Positions 30,447-42,351 of a stretch of DNA of 64,000 bases are shown here, in pieces. Numbering within the stretch: the first letter of the stretch is position 1; the number at the start of each line of letters is the position of its first letter. The notes under the pieces were generated by a model, which saw nothing but the letters and a program-made list of their open reading frames with translations, had not been told where the DNA came from and did no database searches. Both the position numbers and the translations under genes were made by a program. Origin of the DNA: Aspidiotus rigidus (taxonomy: Eukaryota; Arthropoda; Insecta; Hemiptera; Diaspididae); the NCBI GenBank assembly GCA_035079385.1, contig JAVHKY010000028.1:2294001-2358000 (forward strand). The letters are read 5' to 3'.

Positions 30447-33196
30447 ATGGATTGTCAACCTGGTACGAGCGGAACTCCGGTCACAAATCCAAATTTACGA
30501 ACTGCTGCAGAAGTCCGTCATTCGGTAAGTTCATGCGCTTATCATTTCTCGTATAAGAAGAGAAAAGTAGTAATGAGCTTAACGTATCCTGGTTACGTGT
30601 TTCCGGTGATCGTTCCTGTAGATCATTCCGTCACTAGAAGAGGAATTCGATGTCGTTGCCCAGCATTTCAATCTAGCTTTTCGCCCGAAGAAACATGAAG
30701 ACTGCGACGATGACGATGATAGTATCGCTAATTCATCAGATGCTGTAGATGATGTGAGTAGTCACTGACTACTGCTGTCACTGTAATGTTACTCCTTCAT
30801 TTGGTAACGTGATGATTACTTTGTGCCGTAATATTCCAGGTGGCATGTCCGTGGGAACTTGGAGACGATGATTTCGAGCCAGCGTCGTCGGTACACGTTC
30901 GGGAACTTACTGCTGCTCTTCTAATTGAAGAGTTCTTCACTAAACCGTGCTGTCCAAAGAAATGCCATTCTCGGGTTTCGCGGGAAATGATATTGGCGCG
31001 CAGGTCAGTAGTTGTTATCGTGGTGATCGTATCGGCTCATTTTACGGAATATTCATTCACTCATGAAAAACGCTTGTATCTGTCGGCAGGGCTGAATGTC
31101 AGGCATTGTCAAAGGAAGAATTAGATTTATGCGTGACGGCGTATTTAGGAGCGCATCGTCGTGATGTTACTTTGACCGAGTATTATGCGGAAGGTACGTC
31201 GCGAGGGCACAGTCAGTTCCAGGATCCAGCTGCGATGAAACGTGGCGGTATAGCATACTTCTTCCGTGGTTTATCCGTATGCCGCAAATTCTTCTTGTTC
31301 ACCCACGGCATCGGTAAATCACGTTTTTGGAGCATAGTACGACATTTTGATGATTACGGTATCGCGGTTCGAGAGCACGGGAATAAAGGAATTCGTTCAG
31401 TACGTGAAGGCGTATGCACCGATGAAGATGTCGATCGTGTTGTTCAGTTCATCCGAGGGTACGCTGAAAAATACGCACTGCCCTTGCCAGGCAGGATAGC
31501 CGGAGTGAACGTCGTGGATATGCGAATTTCTTTACTGCCAGCCTGTGACTCTAAAGATTCCATCCGTCGGAAATACGTGAGTTCCGTTAAGGAGTTGAAT
31601 GATCCAAATGTAAGAGAAGTCGGTAGAAGATCATTTTATTACATTTGGAAGCGTCACTGCCCAGAAATACGTGTCAGTAAACCAGCTACAGACCTGTGCG
31701 ACGCGTGCCGTTTGAACGTGTCGCGGATTCTGCGTTCGACCAACATGGGTGATGACGTAAAAGATGTCGCGATGGACGAGGCTCAACAACACCTTGCTCG
31801 CGCGAGAATGCAACGTGAATATTACAACAACTGGCGGACCAAGAGTCGTTCTGAGTCTCACATCGACGTTAACGGACAGAAATGCACTTTCGCGGTTCTC
31901 GCGTTTGACTACGCCGAACAAATCCACTACCCGAGCCGAGCACGTAGCGTCGGGCCTGAGTACTTCAAATCGGCAAGAAAGTGTGGTGTATTTGGCGTAC
32001 ATAATGAAGGGAGTGGCGTGCAAATGAACTATTTGATCGACGAAGAGGATCAGGCTGGGAAAGGTGCGAATGCGGTGATTAGCATGCTCAATCACTTTCT
32101 TTCGCACTACTGTGATGCTGAAGTTCTTGTTCTGTTCGCAGATAATTGCTGCGGACAGAACAAGAACAACGCTGTCCTTCAGTATCTCGCCCACAGAGTT
32201 ACCACTGGCCTTAATGTTCGTATCGAACTAAACTTTTTACTTGCAGGCCATACGAAATTTGGCCCGGATCGTAATTTCGGGATCATGAAATATCACTACA
32301 TGCGCAGTGATGTAGATTGTCTCACCGAATTGATCAATTGCGTCGCTGAATCTTCGCCTAATGGCTTTAACAAGGCAGTAGGAAGTCGGGTTAATGGTGA
32401 ACAGAACGTTCAGTGGCGGAAGTGGAACGATTACCTATTGCGCTACTTTAGTCCCCTCGCAGGTATACTGAAATACCACCACTTTATTATCTCGACGGGA
32501 GGCATCGTGCAAACCAAACTGTATGCGGACAGTGAACCGAAAACTATTCACATCCAACGCGATGAAGTAACCAGTGACGAATCCGAACCAGAAATCATCG
32601 AGGCGCTACCATTGTCAGCCGATCGCCAATGGTACCTCTATGAGCAGATACGGGAGTTCTGCTCGCGAGATGAGAACAGAGATGCGGTCGCCCCGAAGCC
32701 AACGATTCCGAAATCAGTCGGTGGGAAAAAATCATTTAAAAAGAGTAAACCGCCACCCGTACAGGACGACCATTCTCCTTCTTCCGGACCATGTGAGACG
32801 CCGACAGAACAGTCATCGGTCTCCACTGCTCTACCTGAGAAGAAACGAAGAGGGCGTCCTCGCAGTCGGCCGACAGAACAGTCATCGGTCTCCACTGCTC
32901 TACCTGAGAAGAAACGAAGAGGGCGTCCTCGCAGTCGGCCGACAGAACAGTCATCGGTCTCCACTGCTCTACCCGAGAAGAAACGAAGAGGGCGTCCGCG
33001 AAAACATGACTCATCCTCCAAAGCGGCCACAAAAGAAAAATCGTGCGGTCGGCCGCATAAACAGCCGCAAAAAGCTGTTTCATCCAGCGATTCCACAGAT
33101 TCCACAGACTCGGATTCTTGTTTTGAGCCGGTCACCGAAAGACGACGCAATCCGTCCCGTAGAGCAGCCACAGGCTGCTCTTATGGTTCTCCGTAA
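30447..33196 (+). CDS. intact four-exon DUF7869-like transposase-derived gene with AT-hooks
   Basis: Exons 30447-30524, 30622-30753, 30840-31003 and 31090-33196 join in frame into 826 aa. The introns are 97, 86 and 86 bases with consensus GTAAGT, GTGAGT and GTCAGT donors and CTGTAG, TTCCAG and GGCAG acceptors. The N-terminus is acidic, with a Cys motif (CCPKKCHSRVSREM). The core has conserved DUF7869-type segments: CPEIRVSKPATDLCDACR (zinc-binding pattern), VLAFDYAEQIHYPS (first acidic residue), GKGANAVISMLNHFLSHYC, LFADNCCGQNKNNAVLQYLA and LAGHTKFGPDRNFG. These suggest an RNase H-like DDE fold. The C-terminus has three tandem AT-hook units (KKRRGRPRS), then a Ser/Asp run. No stop or frameshift is found. 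I saw no TIRs, so it could be a young transposon or a domesticated nuclear DNA-binding gene. Confidence 0.75.
32801..33003 (+). repeat. three 69-bp in-frame repeats encoding AT-hooks
   Basis: Units begin CCGACAGAACAGTCATCGGT at 32801, 32870 and 32939. They differ at only a few positions and each encodes 23 residues ending in KKRRGRPR. GRP flanked by basic residues is the minor-groove AT-hook. Near identity implies recent expansion or gene conversion. Confidence 0.9.
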
Positions 33197-33700
33197 ACAA
33201 ACGTTATTATGATTTTTTTCATTTCTTACAACTTACTGTTCTGTACTATCAAATACAATCATTGTTCCTTTTCTTCACGTCAGTTTTCCAACTTACGGAG
33301 GCGATTTTGGGTCGTCAACTATGTCTGCTCACCCCCCCCCCCCCCCTCCCCCTGACTTGCCTGAAGTCGATAGAGTTCGAAATCATTGCGTTACTGTGCA
33401 AGAGAATGTCGTTTTCCCTGCATTTACACGTTTTTCCCCCTTCTACGGCCCATGTAGGGGTCTGAAAGTGGATTTTTCGCAATTTTCTCAACAGAGGTTT
33501 GAAAAGGACCCTTGAAGACACAATAATCCATTGAAAACAGAAAATTGATTTTTTCATGCTAAGACCGATTTTCTCGTGCACGCTCACAATTTATTTTTTT
33601 CACGTATTGATTAAATTCGCGTTTATTTCAATATAAAAGTTTATCCACCTCATATTAAAAAAACAGCCCAAATATCCCCGGCAGGACTGTACGCCGACGA
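33197..33700. other. 3' flank with poly-C tract, no gene
   Basis: Includes a C14 run near 33331-33344 and a T-rich stretch. No coding frame is recognised and there is no clear inverted end matching the left side of the preceding gene. Confidence 0.4.
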
Positions 33701-33719
33701 AAAGCCGTAAGTTTTCACC

Positions 33720-35329
33720 TTATGTTTCAAATATTCGAGATAAGTTAATTCCATTAAGGGGGAATTGGTCTGGAGACGACCTTCGGGTAGCCATTTGTAC
33801 AATCAAAGTCGACGGTTATTCAGTTATTGGTGTTGCGAAAGATCATGGAATTCCGAGACGAACTTCAAGAGATTATTTGATGCGTCAAAATGATTCGGAA
33901 GAGGTGCCGAAGAAAATTGTTGGTCGAAAACCGGTACTATCGTTACAGATGGAAAAAGATTTGGTTTCTCGATTATTTTGTCTCGGAAATACAGGATATC
34001 CATTGACTGGAAAAAGACTGAAACGGAATGTTTATGTATTCTGCGACCAATTCAATATCCAGAATCCTTTTCGAAATAAAATTGCAGGTAAATCAAAGCA
34101 AGTTGGTCACAGCTAATTTAAAGAAGTATCGTGACATCTTTACTCATCTCGTTTGTTTTTCAAATTCAGGAAGAGCGTGGCTGCAAGGTTTCTTGAAACA
34201 AAATCCCGAAGTTGCTAAGAGAAAAGCTCAACACCTAAATGAAGCTCGAGCTAGAAAACTGAATAGGCCAATAGTTGATCATTATTTTCTTCAGCTGAAG
34301 AAATGTCTGCTTTCCTTGAAGATTTTCGATAAACCACAGTCTATATTTAATATGGACGAAAAAGGTGTTCGGATGAGTATCGAAAATTATAATGACTGAG
34401 AAAGGTTCGATGACACATGAATCATGCGTTGAATTTGTACAGCATGTCGCCAAGTTTAAACCAGACGGTGAGTATTGAAATTCTGACGGCAAATTCTGCC
34501 TTGTTTCTATTTTTCTTTCATTATTTTAGGAAACTGTTTACTCGTTATGGATGGTGCAAAGTGTCATCTAAATATCGCCATTGTGGAAGAGGGAGAAAAA
34601 TGTGGAATTCATTTTTTTTGCCGACCAAGCAACACAACTCACGAGTTGCAACCCATGGACAAGACAGTTTTTCGGCCATTTGAGTTAGCCTGGGACGATG
34701 AAGTAGAGATCCACTGGGAAGTAACAAAACTCGAGATCTGAAGAATGTTGATTTTGTGTAATTCTTACGAAAGTATTCAGACGAGCGGTGACGCCAGACA
34801 ATGTGATTGCTGGATTCGAAGCATGTGGAATCTATCCATTTTGCCATGAAATTATCCCTGACTGTGCATTTGCACCGAGTAACCCGACTCATGACTACGA
34901 TCAAGATCGACTAAAAGACGACCAACGGATAAACCCGGCGTTCGAATGAATGTGAGTTCATATGGAGAGTGCCCTTTTTGTCATGCTTATCTGAAGAAGA
35001 CATATTCATCACGTCATAAAAAAAACTGTCCTCAGTTGACGGACGAGTCCAGAGAAATGCTGAATAAATTGGATTTGCGCCACATCAGATCGCAATCCGC
35101 CCTGTTGAAACCGAGTTGTCAGGAAACGGATACTGATTTAAAAAGAAATATATTCGAAATTAGGAACGACGACGAAATAATGTCGGTTGTCACAAATGAT
35201 GAGGCGATCCTCGAACTCGACGGGAGTGGTGACCAGTATTCCAACCACAACCTAAAATCCACTGTCTTAGAAGTAACAAGCCACTGCTCCAGTGTTCCAA
35301 AACATAAAATTACGGCGTACCTACAATAA
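33720..35329 (+). pseudogene. pogo/Tigger-type transposase pseudogene
   Basis: Segments in order are an HTH region (GIPRRTSRDYLMRQNDSEE), a CENP-B-type helix (GRAWLQGFLKQNPEVAKRKA), then the DDE_1 core. The core has FNMDEKGV with the first Asp and LLVMDGAKCHLNIAIVEEGE with the second. RPSNTTHELQPMDKTVFRPF carries the third acidic region. A C-terminal stretch includes NVIAGFEACGIYPF in a shifted frame. The residues normally between the first and second Asp are largely missing after 34399, so there is an internal deletion. An intron with GTGAGT and TTATTTTAG may separate 34468 and 34530. The final frame (34946-35329) has a C2HC-like motif (CPFCHAYLKKTYSSRHKKNC). It is inactive. Confidence 0.75.
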
Positions 35330-35446
35330 GTCAGAGCGCAGTTTTTCATGTAAAATAAACAAAAACTTTCACATGATGCTGACGAATGGTGAATATAGAA
35401 AGAAAAGAAGTTTCATTGTTTATTCATCGACATAAATGGAGATTTT

Positions 35447-35521
35447 GACATGTTCCATGTCTTTTCTCTCGCCGGACCCCGATTTTGAAACTCGCGAGTA
35501 CACCCCCCCCCCCCCCCCCCC
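35447..35521 (+). repeat. dispersed ~70-bp repeat with poly-C end, copy 1
   Basis: Starts with the hairpin GACATGTTCCATGTC and ends with CTCGCGAGTACA plus C19. A copy identical outside the C-run begins a 3.5-kb insertion at 47509. It is followed here by a partial second unit (AAATTCGCGAGTACACCCC near 35551). Confidence 0.85.
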
Positions 35522-35569
35522 GTCAAGAGAAATCTCTACCCCGTGGGTGATTCAGAAATTCGCGAGTAC

Positions 35570-35608
35570 ACCCCGCGTAATAATAATAATAAATAATTAA
35601 TAAACAAA

Positions 35609-35649
<41 letters not shown>

Positions 35650-36390
35650 AAATAATTAAATTAATTAAATAAATAAATAATTAAATTAATTAATAAATAA
35701 ATAATTAAATAATTAATTAATTGAATAATTAAATAATTAATTAATTAATTGAATAATTAAATAATTAATTAATTAAATAATTAATATAATTAATAATTAG
35801 AAAATTTTCTAAGTCCCTCTTCCTATCATATATGGCTGGATAGTCGAAATTTTTCCAAGTCCCCTAGACTTGAATTGTCTCATACCATTCCAATACAACA
35901 GCGAGACACTTGAATTTTCTCATACCATTCCAATACAACAGCGAGATCGCTCGTTCGCTCCACGAAAGTTGATACCTCAAAATATAGAACACCCACAATT
36001 ACCTCAAAATATTTCTCATACAAGACTTAAATACGACGCCAAGATAGGTAAAGGGGTAAACGAATAATATCTCACGAACACTTGACCTAGTACAAGAATT
36101 AATAATAAATAAATAAATAAATAAATAATATTAAATATTAAATAATGAAATAATAAAATACCTAATTAAATAATTAAATAAATAAAGGCTGGATAGTCGA
36201 AATTTTTCCAAGCCCCCTAGACTTGAATTGTCTCATACCATTCCAATACAACAGCGAGACAGGGGGCGAACGAGCGGAGCGAGTTCGCGCTACCTCATAT
36301 TTCTCATAGAAGACTTATACGACGCCAAGATAGGTAAAGGGGTAAACGAATAATATCTCACGAACACTTGACCTAGTAGAAGCCTAGACT
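35570..36390. repeat. AATA/AATTAATT microsatellites and a 353-bp direct duplication
   Basis: Long A/T tetranucleotide arrays (35573-35800, 36100-36186) alternate with a segment starting GGCTGGATAGTCGAAATTTT. That segment appears at 35834 and again at 36187 and runs on through CATACCATTCCAATACAACA and GACGCCAAGATAGGTAAAGG. The duplication is therefore about 353 bp and each copy abuts a microsatellite. The unit edge (CTATCATATATGGCTGGATA) resembles the minisatellite of the MULE-like element. Confidence 0.75.
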
Positions 36391-36935
36391 GAAATATTTC
36401 AAGATGACTGATAAAATATAAAAGATATGGAACATGATTTTCATTTATTTGGCTATGCCAGAAAATTTTCTTAATTATGTGCGCTTTCCAATTTAGCTTA
36501 CAGTGCAAGTGTAAGCCTAAATATCGGGTGCAGTCAGCCCGCTGTACTGGTTCATTATTATTAATATTATTATTATCATGATTTTTAAGTTCTTAGCAAT
36601 GTTAAATTCCCCTGACTTCTCTTTGACCATTTTCCTTGTTTTCCGAGGAAAACTTTCAAATTTTCGCAATGGTTCCTAGATTATATTTGTTATTATTAGT
36701 TACTACCATTATATTTTCCTCATGTCTCTATGACTTCTCCTTGCCTAATTAAAATCCTACTGCTTCTATTATACAACAAGTATGTCAATGTATTATGAAC
36801 TATGTACTCATAAGATACATAAGAAATTGTAACTATTTCATATGAATATACATCGTAGTTTTGTGTTGGACCTGCTGGTGTGTACTTCTGTTTTAAAAAA
36901 TGCATATCATTACTCTCTCTTCTCATGTTCTGCAG
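36391..36935. other. AT-rich, no gene
   Basis: Only short frames in an AT-rich background. An acceptor (TGTTCTGCAG) at the right edge leads into the P-like transposase exon. Confidence 0.4.
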
Positions 36936-37623
36936 GATGATCTTCCAGTGGCTTTTTTACATGCCGCTGGGCGAGGTAAAGAACGAAACACGAAGAAGTA
37001 TAGCACGGAGCTGAGAAAGTTCGCTTTGACGTTGCATTTCTACTCTGCAAAGGCGTATAAATATGTCCGCGGCATATGGAATAAATGTTTACCTCACCCC
37101 AGAACCATATCGAAATGGTACAGCCAAATAGAAGGTGAACCTGGGTTCTGTGAGGAAGCGTTGACAGCTTTGAAAGCCAAAGTACGCAGCAATTCCAAGT
37201 CAGTAATCTGTAATTTTGTCATGGACGAAATTTATATTCGGAGGGAATTAACGTTTAGAGGGGGAAAATATTACGTGTATGTCGATATGGGGTTTGGTGC
37301 CTCAGATACTGAAGCGCAGCCTCTTGCTGGAAAAGCTCTAGTCTTCATGCTGACGTGCGTGAATGCTCGATGGAAGATTCCCATAGCGTACTTCTTACTT
37401 GAGAGTCTGAGTGGCGAAGGACTTGCTTCACTGGTTAGAACGGCTCTAACATTTGTGGATGAAGTAAACGTTGTAGTCCGGTCTCTAACTTTTGATGGCA
37501 GTTCTGTGAACTTGTCGTGCTTCAGTTTTCTTGGCGCTAATTTGAACGCAGGAGACGACGGAGTCCCCATTCAGCCTTTCTTCCCTCATCCCTCAAAGCC
37601 AGATGAAAATGTTTACCTTTTTT
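36936..37623 (+). pseudogene. P-element/THAP9-like transposase, N-terminal and first catalytic part
   Basis: An open exon after a good acceptor. It contains the helix-turn-helix-like region KFALTLHFYSAKAYKYVRGI, RTISKWYSQIEGEPGF, then the RNase H-like core. FVMDEIYIRRELTFRGGKYY carries the first Asp, and LVFMLTCVNARWKIPIAYFL and SLTFDGSSVNLSCFSFLGAN (second Asp) follow. It ends at PHPSKPDENVYLF followed by a stop, where the family normally continues. The C-terminal part of a P-like protein is found at 46.5-47.4 and 51.35-51.46 kb on the same strand. THAP DNA-binding domain not seen. Confidence 0.75.
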
Positions 37624-37791
37624 AGAAGCTGTGTCATTTTCCGAACAACTTTACAGTCGATTTGAAGAATTTCTGAATCACTTATCGGGTAGAGATTTGC
37701 ACTCGCACGGTCTCTCTTGCTGGGCGGGGCCCGACGAGCGTTGATCGCTAATGTGCAAATTTTATTTTCTTCCTTTTATTATATGTAAGAA

Positions 37792-37950
37792 AAAGAACAA
37801 TTATCTCGGGCGCTTCTGAAGAAGAAATTGAATAATGTGAAAATCATGAACTGTGGTTTTCATAATCAACCCAAATATTTGTATCTTGGAGCATCACCAG
37901 ATGGTAAATTAGAAGAAGATGATGTCCTTAATCTCTCTTTTATCCACTCA
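37792..37950 (+). pseudogene. YqaJ-type (lambda-exonuclease-like) recombinase fragment
   Basis: The frame reads EQLSRALLKKKLNNVKIMNC, then PKYLYLGASPDGKLEEDD. GASPDG with a preceding aromatic strand is the core of the YqaJ/alkaline exonuclease fold, which degrades DNA from ends in viruses and transposons and is common in insect repeats. The following catalytic E-x-K motif is missing because a hydrophobic low-complexity stretch replaces it. The preceding frame (FLEAVSFSEQLYSRFEEFLN at about 37623-37740) is unrecognised. Confidence 0.55.
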
Positions 37951-39036
37951 TTTACATGCATGAGCCTATCTATATTCGCTAATGTGCGTGGAAGTTACCT
38001 TTTTATTGTTTTATTTTATTTTTTTTCTTTCTCTTTCTTCCTTCTCTCTCAAGATGGCATCACCAGGGTGGATGAGCTAAAAAAATTGATCCGAGTAAAT
38101 TATTTACTATCATAACTAGTTGATAAGTGGTAGACTGCTTGCTCACACATTCCTACGGAATAAAAATTGTACTTCTAGCCTCAGACGAGGGAGATGAGTC
38201 AGTTGTGAGGTCAAACACCGACATGGACCATGAATGCGAACACGTCGACAGCTTAGAATCTCTGGCCGATTGCTGGCATAGCCTTATGGGCCGGCCCTGA
38301 GGCTCCAGACGCTCGAAAGCCTCGAAATAAGCCCGGCAAGGAGAGCCGGAGACTCAACCATCAAAATATTCGTTATTGTATAGAGTGAGTGCCCTAAGGA
38401 ATCACCCAAAAATATTGAAAAGAGTGTTGGAAAGACCTCTACTCGTCAAGGAGTAATTGTTTTTCCATATAATGTTTTAAATTAAGTTGAAAAATTGATA
38501 ATTTTGTCTTTTTCATCAATAAATTTGTACATAAATTTTATGTGGTGCAAAGTAGCCCTCTCACGATTGTAGCATTGCACACTTTACTCTCACGCCTACC
38601 AGCTCGTCAATGTTTTTCAAGGCACATAGCTATTTACATCAATCGATTCTCCTAGATTTAACACCAATTTTGAATATATACTTTGCCACACTGACACTTA
38701 CATGTTTGCCAACAGAGAACGTTAAAATTGGAAAGTCAAGAAAAAGTGTGCAAAGTAACCCGCTTCTATGACATCGAAGTAGCCAATCTAGGGTCGCCTT
38801 TCCACATACAATAGATTTGTAGATTTCGACAGCAAAATTTTTCTTTTTCGTTGGTCATTGTCTCCTGTTTATTTCTATTGGTCAGACCGCCTATCTTCAG
38901 ATAGTTGGAATTGTTTCCTATAGATTACCGTAGGTCAGTAGAAGAGAATTGTTTCCTACCTCCCTATCAAAGAGTCGCGGTGTCCGTTCAGTCATTTCAA
39001 GTTCCATGGTAAATCTCCCATATTCTGATTAATCTG
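37951..39036. other. no recognisable gene
   Basis: Mixed AT-rich DNA. A GC-richer patch at 38190-38350 (GGGCCGGCCCTGAGGCTCC) has no identified function. Confidence 0.35.
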
Positions 39037-39047
39037 GTGAATGTAGG

Positions 39048-39396
39048 CACCATACCGAGAGGACCCGTTTCTACGCCCATCTTTGAGGATGTTCCTTGTA
39101 CCACTCCCACACTCACCGGAGCTATGCTAATCAATTCTCATAAAATCCCGGTGAATAGAAATGTGGTGGAGAAACAGATGAATATATCTAGAGGGCTTCT
39201 AAACATCGCTTGTCCGAAATACTGGAAAATGGCCGAGGAGGCATTTACTTCAATTCTGAATGGCAACCTGATGATGATCTCTACCCATAGGTCAAAACCG
39301 GTCGCTTATTATCGTGACTTGAAATTTACTCGTATTTTGGTAACTTTTTTTTTCTTTTTTCTTTTTCTTTTTTTTTTTTTTTTATTAACCAATTAG
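39048..39396 (+). other. exon-like frame, unrecognised
   Basis: About 100 codons follow an acceptor-like GAATGTAG: IPRGPVSTPIFEDVPCTTPT, EKQMNISRGLLNIACPKYWK, MISTHRSKPVAYYRDLKF. The frame then runs into T-rich low-complexity DNA. The composition is protein-like, but I know no family. It lies between P-like transposase pieces and may belong to a nested element. Confidence 0.3.
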
Positions 39397-40562
39397 ATGT
39401 TAAGTTAATCGGATCTTCAACATTGACTTTTGTAGATTTTGGAAATAGTTGATACATTAATGACAAAAACCTTCCCAACTAAAAAACATTGTCTCGCTTT
39501 TTTTAGAAAATCATTACTGTACTGTACTTTCTCTTTCATTTGAAATTTCACGCCAAAATTTAAGGCTCAAATTACAATAATATTTTTTCAATTTTTCTGT
39601 TTCTCTTGCCTCATTTCTTCTTGTAAAAGTTCCCAAAATTTATAACTGTAAATTGTTCCCAAAATATTTTATCGTTTTTTTTTTTTTTTTTACGTGTTTT
39701 TTCTTTTTTTCGACGCATTGATACAATAATGTATCAAAATTACTGTACCAAATGCTTTCATTTTTACATAAAATCATCTTTTACCGTGACCCGATAGAAA
39801 TTAAAACTATCTTTTCAATTTTGAAACAAATGGTTTTTTTTTTAAACTCATTGTAATAAAATTACTACAGTACACATTGAAACAGGAACCAAAAGAGGGG
39901 GAAAAAAACATTATGATAATACTGAAAGATTTTGCAAGGACGTACAACATACAAAACTTTCAAGAGATAGTCAGGATTTTACAATTCCTGATATCAACAG
40001 TAATACAGGGGTCAACTTGAGTAATTACCCATTTACCAAAAACATCATCAGATTCTACCATTTTTATCGTCGGTTCATTCTTCGCAGATTCTTGAAGATT
40101 GTCAAACTATAGATGTTAGTGAAAACTATTCCCCCCTGTGCTGACTTGAAATAAAGTTACCAGCCGAGATGAAAAACCAAAAACAAATGATAAAAATTAA
40201 ATGGAGGATAGGAAACTTTCCAACGCCCAGTAGAGTATAAATTACTATCTTTCCCATTTCTGTTGTTTTGTGTTATTTCCATCAGTCATGACCATACTCT
40301 GCCAAATCTGAATGTATCAGAGAGCCAGACCCTTAGAGAGGTAGTCGAGGTTGAACCAACTACCTACCAACTTGTACTAAATAAATTTTCATTGGATAAC
40401 CAACACATTTAGTTTACTTCTGTTTTTTTTTTTTTTTCTTCTTCTTCTTTCCGAAGTATTCAAATAACCAGACACAACAATTTAGATTAGTCTAACTAAC
40501 ACTGCAGATGTGAAATATTCAAACAGTATTGTTTACTCTTATTATAATATGTCTGCACGACA
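39397..40562. other. T-rich low-complexity stretch, no gene
   Basis: Several T15-T18 runs and short direct repeats, no coding potential until the first satellite unit. Confidence 0.4.
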
Positions 40563-40740
40563 CCTGATAAATATTTACGCGCGGGTTACAGAATGGTCCA
40601 GAATTCGAGGGTGGACACCCAGGCCCAACAGTAGCTACGGTACTGCAATGCAAATTGTCTTCCACATGATCACGCCTGCCCAACGAAATGCTCAGTATGA
40701 TCTTCCTACACCAATCAACCCGAGAACGGAAGATGGTTAG
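40510..40740 (+). other. open frame in the first satellite unit only
   Basis: A 76-codon frame (YARVTEWSRIRGWTPRPNSS, then TAMQIVFHMITPAQRNAQYD) is open through unit 1. In the inner units, small changes in the GGTGGTGGTCATTCAGG part break it. This suggests either that unit 1 is closer to an ancestral exon or that the frame is chance. No homologue is known to me. Confidence 0.25.
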
Positions 40741-42351
40741 ATTGGTCTGCTAATATTGGTTTTGGTGCGCATTGATATCATCGGTTACTAAGAAAGAAAA
40801 GTTGATGATTCGAGGATTTTGCCACAGTACACAGTCAATCTTTCAGTACTGAACTAGAACTCCTGATAAATATTTACGCACGGGTTCCAGAATAGTCCAG
40901 AATTGGTGGTGGTCATTCAGGCTCAACAGTAGCTACGTTACTGCAATGCAAATTGTATTCCACATGATCACGCCTGCCCAACGAAATGCTCAGTATGATC
41001 TTCCTACACCTATCAACCCGAGAACGGAAGATGGTTAGGTTGGTCTGCTGACATTGGTTTTGGTGCGCATTGATATCATCGGTTACTAAGAAGGAAAAGT
41101 TGATGATTCGAGGATTTTGCCACAGTACACAGTCAATCTTTCAGTACTGAACTAGAACTCCTGATAAATATTTACGCACGGGTTCCAGAATAGTCCAGAA
41201 TTGGTGGTGGTCATTCAGGCTCAACAGTAGCTACGTTACTGCAATGCAAATTGTATTCCACATGATCACGCCTGCCCAACGAAATGCTCAGTATGATCTT
41301 CCTACACCAATCAACCCGAGAACGGAAGATGGTTAGATTGGTCTGCTAATATTGGTTTTGGTGCGCATTGATATCATCGGTTACTAAGAAAGAAAAGTTG
41401 ATGATTCGAGGATTTTGCCACAGTACACAGTCAATCTTTCAGTACTGAACTAGAACTCCTGATAAATATTTACGCACGGGTTCCAGAATAGTCCAGAATT
41501 GGTGGTGGTCATTCAGGCTCAACAGTAGCTACGTTACTGCAATGCAAATTGTATTCCACATGATCACGCCTGCCCAACGAAATGCTCAGTATGATCTTCC
41601 TACACCTATCAACCCGAGAACGGAAGATGGTTAGGTTGGTCTGCTGACATTGGTTTTGGTGCGCATTGATATCATCGGTTACTAAGAAGGAAAAGTTGAT
41701 GATTCGAGGATTTTGCCACAGTACACAGTCAATCTTTCAGTACTGAACTAGAACTCCTGATAAATATTTACGCACGGGTTCCAGAATAGTCCAGAATTGG
41801 TGGTGGTCATTCAGGCTCAACAGTAGCTACGTTACTGCAATGCAAATTGTATTCCACATGATCACGCCTGCCCAACGAAATGCTCAGTATGATCTTCCTA
41901 CACCAATCAACCCGAGAACGGAAGATGGTTAGATTGGTCTGCTAATATTGGTTTTGGTGCGCATTGATATCATCGGTTACTAAGAAAGAAAAGTTGATGA
42001 TTCGAGGATTTTGCCACAGTACACAGTCAATCTTTCAGTACTGAACTAGAACTCCTGATAAATATTTACGCACGGGTTCCAGAATAGTCCAGAATTGGTG
42101 GTGGTCATTCAGGCTCAACAGTAGCTACGTTACTGCAATGCAAATTGTATTCCACATGATCACGCCTGCCCAACGAAATGCTCAGTATGATCTTCCTACA
42201 CCTATCAACCCGAGAACGGAAGATGGTTAGGTTGGTCTGCTGACATTGGTTTTGGTGCGCATTGATATCATCGGTTACTAAGAAGGAAAAGTTGATGATT
42301 TGAGGATTTAAAACGTTGCCTCAGTACACAATATTTCAGTAGTGAATCAGA
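40563..42351. repeat. 298-bp satellite, six units arranged as three A-B dimers
   Basis: Units start CCTGATAAATATTTACGC at 40563, 40862, 41160, 41458, 41756 and 42054. Odd units (A) carry CACCAATCAACCC, TTAGATTGGTCTGCTAATAT and AAGAAAGAAAAG. Even units (B) carry CACCTATCAACCC, TTAGGTTGGTCTGCTGACAT and AAGAAGGAAAAG. The true repeat is therefore a 596-bp dimer present three times. Units 2-6 are otherwise nearly identical. Unit 1 diverges in its first 120 bases and the last unit diverges at its end, as expected for the edges of an array. Confidence 0.95.

Noticed and set aside
32574..33212. Frames of 115-212 codons on both strands over the AT-hook repeats
   Set aside because: Repeat-driven shadows. 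The splice-supported frame of the four-exon gene explains the region.
40563..42351. Regular repeats considered as a CRISPR-like array
   Set aside because: Units are contiguous 298-bp satellites without unique spacers, in a eukaryotic context.
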